The translations under genes were made by a program, and so were the position numbers. A stretch of 64,000 nucleotides of DNA from Ciona intestinalis (taxonomy: Eukaryota; Chordata; Ascidiacea; Phlebobranchia; Cionidae): the NCBI RefSeq assembly GCF_000224145.3, contig NC_020169.2, positions 602,257 to 666,256 on the forward strand, read 5' to 3'. The notes beneath the pieces were generated by a model. That model saw only the letters and a list, made by a program, of their open reading frames with translations, did no database searches and was not told where the DNA came from. This document shows positions 48,406 to 58,516 of the stretch, piece after piece. Position 1 is the first letter of the stretch; each line of letters begins with the position of its first letter.

Positions 48406-49068
48406 TATTTATATCGACCTAGGAATAAAACACACTTGTAGCGTAAGTATTACCAGAATTGATCTGAAAACTCAGTATTTCAGCCTTGCTGCCTCAAGAC
48501 TAGTTCAAATATTGAAGGAGCCAGCAAACATACTTTCCCTATCGTGTTCCAACATACAGTGCGCTTGTAAACACAAAGGGGAATCGGATAGTTAAAGGCC
48601 TTTCTTCCTTTTCAGCTACGCTTACGTTTAAACAAAATTCAATCACATTACTGCTTACACTTTAAAATAATTAAAATAGTCACACTGCTACTCATCATTT
48701 CACTACAAATCTGACGTATCAAATGTAATCTAGTAAATCTATTACCAGTAGAAAGCTCACGCTTGGGTATGACGGGTTTTAATCAGTAACAGACACACAC
48801 AGTGCGGTAATGTGTAGCCAACTCACTAGCAATCAAGCTATTCATGCTTGACGTTATTCTACGACCTACGGATTACCACACAATTTAAAATCAACATTGC
48901 ATACGTAGATATTAACAAAAAAGCATTTTAGTATTTCCATATTAGTAGTTATTAGTAGTTTGAGCCGTTAATAAAATATACTGCCTTAGTAATATTTAGT
49001 ATAAAATGCGACTATTGGTCATACTCTGCCAAAAACCCAAGTCACAACGTGGTATTCCGCAACTCAAC
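48406..49068. repeat. Right copy of the duplication upstream of synphilin
   Basis: Matches 47616-48280 from 'tatttatatcgacctaggaa' to 'ggtattccgcaactcaac'. Most likely the second haplotype of the same locus. Confidence 0.9.
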
Positions 49069-50165
49069 ACAAGAACCTGCTTGAAACTTGGCTCTTCAGT
49101 TGAATGAACTTCCCTCGTCAACTTGATTACGACATAACGAACTTCGGCTTTCACTCACTGGATCAAGTAAAAATGTACAGACCTGGACTACATTCACCTT
49201 CGCGCAATTTGATTCTCTTTCACATCTTGTCCACCTCCAAAAGGGAATATTTACCGCACAGCACAGACGTAACTGTGGTATTATGTTTATTCAACAGTGC
49301 GGACTAACAGCTCAATGAGTGGCGCGCGATGGCTCAACGAACAATGCCAGCCACTCTCTTTAGCGAATCGCCGAGAGCCGCTTCAGTGCTTGAAACTATT
49401 TTATTTTGGGTTATTCGTTGCCCGGTAGGGAGGGAAACGTATGAATCAATTTTGAAGTTCCCCACTCGAAAGTTGACCATCTGTATGACATTAATAAAGT
49501 AAAACGAAAGAGCTTGTTCGACTAAAAACTTTAGCATTGTTTCTTGTTTATGAATAGTGCAAAACAACCAATCAATCTAATAAAACTACAACGTTTGGTG
49601 TGGTAACTATGTCGTTTTTAAAATAATAACAGTAACAACAATTGAAATCTATTTAACTCTAGCGCGCCTCAAATGGTAATAATTCGGTTTAACTTTACCA
49701 CGAATATTTGAAAGATGACCACACAGCAAACAAATGGAAGCGTGTGTTTATTTCTTCGTTCATTTGATTAATGGCACGCTATAAAACTACCTGCGTAGTT
49801 TTACAATTCCAAAGGCATACACTTTAAATGTGTATATGAGTAGCCTCAAACATGCTGGGTAAAACTTACATACGTTTTTGCGGCTATATTATATCAGCAT
49901 GCAAGCAGTTTTTAAAATCAGTCTTAATTGATTTACCATCCGTGATATATCTGCCGATTTTTTTCATATATTATTTTATCACGAACATGCTTATCTGTAT
50001 ATTTGCGCAACTTAGAAAGCAAAGACCGTTGCACCTGTAAAGTGGGCTGCGTGAATGAATGAATGCAACTTACTTTATTCTCGCGTGGCTGAAAATACAC
50101 AGTCGTTATAACACAGGTGGTCTGTTGCATACACCCCGTGCCAGCTTACGAGTTGCCATGCATGT
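49069..50165. other. Gene-free stretch
   Basis: No exon, RNA gene or recognised repeat was found apart from the SINE tail starting near 50051. The minus-strand frame 49334-49567 has no familiar motif. The region around 49280-49450 is richer in G+C than its surroundings but nothing else marks it. Confidence 0.4.
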
Positions 50166-50200
50166 TACTTGGTGGGTGATTATTTTTTGGGGGAAGGATG
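50051..50200 (-). repeat. SINE fragment (tail half)
   Basis: 'gaatgaatgaatgcaactta', 'ttattctcgcgtggctg' and 'ccagcttacgagttgccatg' follow the SINE tail half. The tRNA-like head is absent; unrelated sequence follows 'ttttttggggg'. Confidence 0.7.
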
Positions 50201-50827
50201 GAATTTTCAGCTACCAACTAAATTAGTCGCTGCCTTAATTCTTTGCCTTTTTAGTCGGTAGATTTTGGCACAGAAAAAAAAGTCGGCCGAATAACCGTGA
50301 AAAACCATTTGGTCTAGTTTAGTCGGTATTCTATTTTATGTAGGTGAAATCGCGGGCTTTGGCACGCCATGGTCCTAGGATTTAGAGGCCAGGATTGGCC
50401 TATTACCCCAACACCTGGGGTGCTACCGCACGGACCTTCCCAGTTTTTGGAGCCTGTCGCTTCCCCGGAGGTGGGCGACATGAGCTTTTGGTAATGGATG
50501 GGAGATCTTTTCTTGACATATCGGCCAACGATAGATGCTTCTAACGTTCACATTATGCTGGGCTGCTATTGCTTCTCTTGAACCCCTTAGTTTAGTCGTT
50601 ATAACCGAGAATATCATCCCAGGTTTATATAGGCGGCGACAATTAAACGTAAAATGGTTTATTTCAAGTTCCGTTGTAATGTGGAGTCGTTACAAGTGGA
50701 ATAAAAGAAAACAAACGCGAAAAGGCGCGCACACATACACATATATATTCATATATGTGTGGTAGACCAACACAACCGAACTTATATAACACGACTGCAC
50801 AGTACACATGAACAACGCACATAACAC
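50166..50827. repeat. Left copy of a gap-flanked duplication
   Basis: Repeated at 50878-51605 after a 50-N gap. The left copy lacks ~75 bases present in the right copy just after 'gggggaagg'. Contents are a SINE end and an unidentified ~600-bp sequence with several small hairpins. Confidence 0.9.
50423..50617 (-). other. Small open frame with a helix-turn-helix-like segment
   Basis: The frame starts MIFSVITTKLRGSREAIAAQ and includes EAIAAQHNVNVRSIYRW, which has the look of a DNA-binding helix-turn-helix of transposase or Psq type. It is only 64 residues, has no visible continuation, and recurs unchanged in the second copy (51204-51398) only because the locus is duplicated. It may be a transposase remnant or chance. 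Confidence 0.2.
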
Positions 50828-50877
50828 NNNNNNNNNNNNNNNNNNNNNNNNNNNNNNNNNNNNNNNNNNNNNNNNNN
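50828..50877. other. Assembly gap (50 N)
   Basis: The right flank 'tacttggtgggtgatta' restarts sequence already present at 50166. Confidence 0.98.
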
Positions 50878-51605
50878 TACTTGGTGGGTGATTAATTTTT
50901 GGGGGAAGGTTTATGTGTAGACTTTAGAATTTAGACCATACGGCAAACCTATACAACTTTTCTGTCCACTATGCCGACTACAAGGATGGAATTTTCAGCT
51001 AAATTAGTCGCTGCCTTAATTCTTTGCCTTTTTAGTCGGTAGATTTTGGCACAGAAAAAAAAGTCGGCCGAATAACCGTGAAAAACCATCTGGTCTAGTT
51101 TAGTCGGTATTCTATTTTATGTAGGTGAAATCGCGTCCTTTGGCACGCCATGGTCCTAGGATTTAGAGGCCAGGATTGGCCTATTACCCCAACACCTGGG
51201 GTGCTACCGCACGGACCTTCCCAGTTTTTGGAGCCTGTCGCTTCCCCGGAGGTGGGCGACATGAGCTTTTGGTAATGGATGGGAGATCTTTTCTTGACAT
51301 ATCGGCCAACGATAGATGCTTCTAACGTTCACATTATGCTGGGCTGCTATTGCTTCTCTTGAACCCCTTAGTTTAGTCGTTATAACCGAGAATATCATCC
51401 CAGGTTTATATAGGCGGCGACAATTAAACGTAAAATGGTTTATTTCAAGTTCCGTTGTAATGTGGAGTCGTTACAAGTGGAATAAAAGAAAACAAACGCG
51501 AAAAGGCGCGCACACATACACATATATATTTATATATGTGTGGTAGACCAACACAACCGAACTTATATAACACGACTGCACAGTAAACATGAACAACGCA
51601 CATAA
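50878..51605. repeat. Right copy of the gap-flanked duplication
   Basis: Matches 50166-50827 except for a ~75-bp insertion near 50908-50985 and rare substitutions. Probably the other haplotype. Confidence 0.9.
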
Positions 51606-52913
51606 AAAATTGGGATATTTTTTTCTGGTGTTGAAGGATTTGAATATTTGTGTTCGTCGCACATTTTATATTTTACGCAATTTTTTGTAACAGGCGATAA
51701 GTGTCGCTTCTTAATAGAAAACGGTAGAATGTCAAAAGGGTTTAATCAATTACAAGGTCAAAGTGGCTCCAAGTGAAAGTGCGCTGGTGAATTAGCTTTT
51801 GTTGAACACTTATTTAACCACTGCTTTAAGAAGGTTGGAACAAAGAAATATCGATTTGTGGTTTCTCTCCAGGGTAGGTTCGCTAGGCGAGAAAATTTGC
51901 CCGAATCGAACGTGTGGTTTGTGTTACCATAGCATTACTAATAACTTAAAATATTGCACTATTTCCAATGTCCATGCTGTGAATATTGAAATATAATGCA
52001 AGTCATAGGCATGGCAGAGCGCAGGAAAGAGTTTTGCGCTGCTGCATTTCAACAGTTGTCTTTATAAGCGTACAGCTGGGAAATTGGTGGTTTAGAATAC
52101 CGGGAAAAGTTATAGGAGACGTGTTTCCTACAACAGCATGTTAAATGCAAAAGCTGCATTTACATCTGATGTTCAGTAATTATAATTACGAGGTGATTTT
52201 GAACATATCCGGTTCGAAATGTGAAAACCGCAAAAAATGTAACCGCCAACAAAAATAAAAATCGAAGTAAAAATAAAATACACTATATCAGAATAGTGGA
52301 GAGCAGCAGCGTGGAACTGCGTTATCATGTTGCTTCGATCATAGGATAGTGCCCAGCGAATGCTTTGTACGACTTGTAGGCGCAGCAGGCAATACATATA
52401 ACGTAGAACAAACAATGTACGGTTTAGAACAAACACAGAGTACGACGCAGTTACGGTAAGAGCAAATGCCTCGTGTCGTGTTTCCTATTTCGCGACAGTT
52501 GAAAGGGTTAGGTCGGGTTCCATGCACATATAAGCAGCTACACGCTGTTTTTAAAGCGCCGACCACAAAAAGTACAATGATTGCATATTATGTACAAATA
52601 AAGAATATATACGCCATAAGAAGTTGCCTAATCCTTCCAAACGTTGTTGATTTCGAAACAAAAGACCTGCGTCGCCCACCAACACGTGGCAGACGTCGTT
52701 TAAAACAAAAAATTGAACAGCGGAGGGTAGCGTTTCGGGGATCGCCAAATTGTTTGTTAACGTTCAGTGCGTAGATACCAACCAAGGTAGAACGTACAGA
52801 ACATGTGTTGAATGCTGTGCTTAGGGAAAGGGCTTATAACGTTCGTTAACTGACGCGCATGTATAAGCAAATGTCAAATACTTAACGGTCGCTCTGTCGT
52901 AAAAGCAGTCAGT
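51606..52913. other. Gene-free stretch downstream of casein kinase 1 gamma
   Basis: Would hold the 3' UTR of the leftward kinase gene. The minus-strand frame near 52588-52785 (CSIFCFKRRLPRVGGRRR) resembles the kinase's Cys/basic tail by chance; a properly spliced tail exon was found at 52914-52965. The plus-strand frame 52466-52774 has no recognisable domain. Confidence 0.45.
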
Positions 52914-55900
52914 TTAGCGTCGAGGGTTTCCAGTTCGCTTCCGACGACGTTTAAAGCAGCAGCATCTGTATTAAAGTAAGACTTAAGCAAAAATCGGGAC
53001 CTTTTACAGTATATAAAGTGTAAAATATATATTTTTAATAACATATAATGATAACATAAAGTTTAAATTATAATCTAGAGATAGTGAGATACCATTTCCG
53101 AACTGGCAAAACGTGGGACCTATTACGTTATTGTAAAAAACCATTTGCCAAAAATTGTGAATTTATCTGGCTTTAGCAACAAATTGGTAACGAACCGACA
53201 AAAAGACGTATGACAAGACTATATAGTTATACATAAGGGGGGTACGCAATTTAATAAACGTCAATTAAAAAATAAGTCCAACGTACTTTATTTCGGTAAT
53301 GACGTCAACGTCGTGATGTTGTGGGGTGATGGGAGCGTTCGAATGTCCGGCACCCGGGTCGTCTGCGTTGCCATCGACTTGGTGGGAAAAGCGATCTCGA
53401 GGCTGTGGAAAGTAAAGAGCTCGTGCCAATACGTGGTAGCATGTGTTTCATACGATTGTCTGGCGTGAGTCATATGCCGTATGCGGGTATGTGGATCACA
53501 CAAGAGATGAAAGTACTCATTGTCATACATAGAGAATGTATTCGTTGTATCTAATGTAAGTGTAAGGTAACCTTGACACATGAAACTACCTTAGTCAACA
53601 TAGTATATGAAATCAATATACGTATTTAACATGTAACATGTGGGTTATAACATAGATTTGTAACACTGTGGAAATTATGCTTGAATAAAAATATTTGAAA
53701 CTTACTCGTTGTGGTTGGGGGTGACTTCTTGGGACATCTGTTGTAACTTGAGATGAAGATTGCTGAAAAATATTATTCATTAATTTACACTTAAGTGTTT
53801 GTAACTGCCAATCAGTTAAAATGTCTCTTATGTACAGGGCTTTAACCTGTGGATCACTAACCAGGAAACAGTTAGAAGCCAATTTATGATGACAAAAAGA
53901 AGTTTATGTTTAGTGCATTTCTTTATGGTCCATAGCTTAAAGTGTCATTGGGGTTTGTGATTTAAAAGTTAAAAAACCTTTACACTAAAAACTAATCCAT
54001 GGGTTGCAACCTAAATCTGTTGTCACTTGATTCGGTTGGATTACCGCTACCGCGATCCACTTGTTTTTACTTTCCTTATAAAAGTTGGGTGAACACAACT
54101 GAATTGCAATATACAGTAGGGTTGGGGAAGATGGGACACCTTCTAACTTTATTTTCTCATCCCATTGAGTAGTAAACAAAGAACATTTAAAGAATTATAA
54201 AACTATATTACAACGACTTCCAAAGACCGTTGTTAATTAATTAAAACACAATTAGAATGTTTGGATAATATGTGCTAAAGGTGTCCCATCTTCCCCCACC
54301 CCCACTATATTTAACTTAATGTTGTGTTGCATAAAAAAATGTTCTTATAGCATTAAAACCTAAACTTTTTTAGGGCAGTTTATAAATAAGATATGAAGAA
54401 GTTAAACACAGAAATAAAAAGGCAACAGCTATATACCAGGGGTTTCCCCGACCAATCAAATTCATCATCATGTGGGTATCCTTTTCTATCATAGAGATCA
54501 GAAAATAATTTTCTTAGATAATCATAGTCCGGAGTTTCAAAGAAGTCAAGATGCCTCACATAGCGTAAGTAAGTCGCCATCTCTTCTGTAAAACGATAAG
54601 AATAAAATAATTAACCGTCTTGTTTGAATGTTACTTATGATAGTTATATTCTATATGGGTAAAGCCCAATGGTGTGCCTTAAATGGCATGTTTTGAGGGA
54701 AATGGTTTTGGAATAACCTTTCTACCAATTAAGGGCGATATTGAGTTTTACATCAAGTTAAAGCAATACAACCAAGATTAAAAAGGAAGCTGCCAACTTG
54801 TCCGCTAACCAACAGCATCTACAACCTGTAAAGTCTAAAACTTTAACTCAACTTGTCTATATAGCTTAGCTTTGACATGATAGGAAGCCAGATATTTAGT
54901 GAAATACCTGGGTGATTTTCACACAACACTTCAATGGGTGTTGTACGTTTGGTGTCTCCAATCTTCTGATATCGCTCCTTCAGAGTATCAGCCTGTGTAA
55001 ACATAAGGCAAAGATAAAACACAAGACAATAAAAACTGTTAAAATATATATAAAACAATTCAATAGCCTATACAGTGCAAACAATGTAAGAGACTAAGAG
55101 TCATAAAGAAATACGTGGGCAGTCAGCAGTGTAACAAAAGATATAGTTGACGTACTTTTAAACCTTGCCATGGCAAACTTCCTCTTAAAAAGTACATGAA
55201 CATATGACCAAGAGCTTCTAGATCATCACGACGACTTTGCTCTGAAGTGAATCATGTTAAACTACCACACACTTTCACTGGTTATTTCATTATAAGAGAA
55301 AAAACAACACAGAAAGTCCCACCTTTTCCTAAATGTGTATTGATGCTCATATAACGGGCTGTGCCAGTTAAACTTTTATGTTCTCGATAAGGAATGTGTT
55401 TTCTTGTTTCTGGATCAATGTATTCCTTAGCAAGCCCATAGTCAATGATATTTATAGTAGATTGGTTTGGTGTTCCGATTCGGCCAATGAGAAAGTTTTC
55501 AGGTTTCACATCTCGATAAATTAAATGTTTTGAATGTACGTACTCGATCCGATGAATCTGTAAGTCACATGAATATATGAGATCATCTTTACACACATAG
55601 GTTTACCACCACAATATTTAACGTTTGGTAAAATCTAGTTAAACATTAGAAACCCCATTGATTAGGATGGTGAATGCAGTATAATTTGGTTCTGCAGATT
55701 TGTATAGAGACCTAACAGCTAACACAATGGTGAATCAATTTAAATTGTAAAACTTGGCTGCTAGAACACATTGTGTAATCTCTGTTTCAAAAATTGGGGT
55801 GATGATGATTACCATAATAAACAACTAACTGAATGCTAAAAAAGACAATGACAATACAAGAATAATACAAACATCTGACAATGATAGAAATTGTAACTGT

Positions 55901-58516
55901 TTAAAAATGTCTCATTTTTTATCTTTTCATTCTATTAAAAATAAAACACCCGAGCAACTGTGAGATATGGGAATATTTTTAAAAAATAATAGAATGGCTT
56001 TACCACAATGCTAACCTTTGTTAATTCTAAATGAACAAATGTTTAAGATTTCTTTACAGCATATATTTCTCAAGAGCGTGTTTGCTCGTACAATATTCAT
56101 GTCATCTATATTTACCTTACCAAGACTACAGCAAGCAAACAGAGTGGTGGATTTTGGCACACAACCTCATCCACCCTCAAATAGTAGCCTTCCATGTTTA
56201 CTGTAAACTTTAACAAGATGTTGGCTTACCAGTTGAATGGCAACCATAAGAACTGTCTTTAAAGAGAATGTCCGGTCACACAAATCAAATAAATCTTCGA
56301 GACTAGGACCCAGTAGTTCCATCACCATAGCATTATATTTACCACACGGTCCAAAATAATAAACTTGAGGTATTCCATCTGCAGCAATAGAAGCGTGTCA
56401 AAAACATTGACGTTTGTAGCGTTGATTTAAATTAATTACCTCACTTTAACTATTTGTAATGTGTGTTAGAGATATTCATAGCCATGATAAATTGATTCTG
56501 TATAATGGTGTTGCTTACAACATACATTGTGATACATAGTAGATATATAAGATAATACAAACGTATTACACTGATACTCATACATGATATTGGTCTAATA
56601 AAAAAAAAACACATCATTTGAGGGTTTCACACGAATATGCAAAAGTGTTTACTATATTAAGTTGATTACCAAAGCTTACACGGCACCCACCAGTATTTCC
56701 CAGCAACTTATAATAGCGGTATTCCAAATGTAGCTGGGGTGCTCGAGATTTCATTGGCTCCTAAAAAATTGATTAAATTTATAAGCATAAAGATAAGAAA
56801 TACACAATTATACAAATTGGTGGGTGTTTCATTTTAAGGCTGATATTTTTCATTGAGTAATCCCATGCTGAACTCAATAGTGACGTGATGTAACTTTAAA
56901 TATGACTCACTCACAAATATAGTGATATCTAGATTGAGTGTTCAATACACAATACACTAAGGCATAGGTATTATTTATTGAATTGAATAAAATCAAGCAT
57001 AATGTTAAACCATTTGACATTTATTGGAAATTTTTGAAAATAACAAAGTTGGTTACTTTTGAAGTCACAAAGAAAATAAACACTCCATACACCAATTGTT
57101 ACCACTGGCAAGCACCATAGCCACAGGCATATTAAATGGAAGTCAATTAGAATTAAATATACACACAATTAATTAAAGTTTGCTTACCAATTTTATAGCA
57201 ACGTGCTCATTATTGTAAAGGTTTTTACCTGAAATGATTTGAATAAAATTAGTTCCCTTAATTGGCACAAAGACGTGTTTTTAAACATGTTGTTATTAAT
57301 CTGTGTAAACTAAATACTTATAGGGAAATATATTTTTACATTACATAGTTTTCAGAATGAAATACAATGTTTAGTATTGACAGACTTATGGATAAACATC
57401 ATAACATAACATATTCACATTAAAACAAAAAATTGTACTATTTTTCTAGTCATATTATATCTAATTTAATACTTTACACACATTAAATCAATGGACAAAT
57501 TTCAACAGCAGCTGATACTGACAGATTTAGGAGAAATTTACTGAATTTTGGTTTTGTTAATTTACCAAAATGTTGTAATAAAATCATTGTATCCATCCCA
57601 GTTTCTATATTATTTCTTAAAACAATTTTTTCTTATACAAAAGTGGAAGAGAACTTATTTTCAAATAACTAAGCTAAACAAATAAAGTAAACAAAATAAG
57701 ACCACCAACTTATTAGTTTTACACAAACATGTTAATAAGAATTTATTTAACTCTTCTAGCTTATACATAGTGGTTATAATCTGTTAAGCAAATTGAGGCC
57801 AACAGCAGATTTGTCATGAAAGTAACACAGATGGTCAGTTAATAAACAACATCCTACACAGGGATTTTAACCACTTTTGACCCACAGCACAAACTTGTAT
57901 ATAAATATAGAATAAATTTACATAAACCCCAATAAACATTAGGTCATTATTTTAGTGTTAACATACACCCCAACCCTAACTATTGCGCAATAACAATACA
58001 ATATGTCAAATGAAACAACTGTGGACCAATTTTAATCTTATTGGGATATTGTTTAAGACAGATATATATTCACATACATAAATTTTATATATATACATAT
58101 ACAATAGTTCAATAATTTTAAAAACATCTATGATGGCATTTGAAAATATTATGATGAAAATCTAACTTATTTCATAGTCTATTAATTATTATTAATTAGG
58201 ATTCTGCTATAGACCTATACCTAGGTAGACAAATAAACTGAAATATTACATAAAACAGTTTAAAGGGAAAATTAAAAAATATATTTATGCATTTTATATT
58301 TAACATTATACCTAGTCGTAACTCTCCAAAATTTCCACATCCAATTTTCTTGCCCACACGAAAGTTTGGTCCCACCATCAACATCCCTTGGTTGGGGGTT
58401 GTGGTGCGACGGTTTGTCTCGTTGTGCCCCGATCTACCGCCCCCGTGTGTTCGGTCCCCAGACATACGAACCAACCCAGCACCTCGTCTGTCACCACCGT
58501 TCCCTCTGCCTTGCAT
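52914..58516 (-). CDS. CSNK1G: Casein kinase 1 gamma, membrane-anchored Ser/Thr kinase
   Basis: CK1 gamma sits at the plasma membrane and phosphorylates targets such as LRP6 in Wnt signalling. Eleven exons join in phase: 58312-58516, 57188-57228, 56691-56760, 56230-56378, 55323-55557, 55156-55241, 54908-54992, 54437-54585, 53706-53762, 53287-53402 and 52914-52965. They give 414 residues; vertebrate forms are 415-447. Visible motifs are the Gly loop [12 protein letters not shown], the catalytic-Lys strand HVAIKL, the catalytic loop [22 protein letters not shown], and the CK1 signature [20 protein letters not shown]. The metal-binding motif reads DYG where vertebrate CK1 has DFG. The tail has the gamma-specific [13 protein letters not shown] and ends in the tiny last exon with [10 protein letters not shown], a predicted palmitoylation and basic membrane anchor. 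The start MQGRGNGG is the first in-frame ATG before a Gly/Arg-rich head. Confidence 0.97.
54110..54310. mobile_element. MITE copy in a casein kinase 1 gamma intron
   Basis: One of the cleanest copies: left end 'cagtagggttggggaagatg', right end 'gtgtcccatcttcccccacc', with the full internal order 'attttctcatcccattgagt', 'agtaaacaaagaacattt', 'aaaacacaattagaatgttt'. Palindromic TA-rich flanks suggest a TA target. Confidence 0.9.

Noticed and set aside
50423-50617. A pair of tandem helix-turn-helix genes (50423-50617 and 51204-51398)
   Set aside because: The two are the same locus on either side of an assembly gap, and a 64-residue frame with a weak motif is not enough for a gene.
52588-52785. 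CSIFCFKRRLPRVGGRRR as the CK1 gamma membrane tail
   Set aside because: No acceptor precedes it in the right phase. The exon 52914-52965 joins in phase and gives [10 protein letters not shown], a better match to the family.
53985-54179. Additional CK1 gamma exon containing [10 protein letters not shown]
   Set aside because: It resembles the true exon QSSSQVTTD only superficially. Exons 54437-54585 and 53706-53762 join directly in phase 0.
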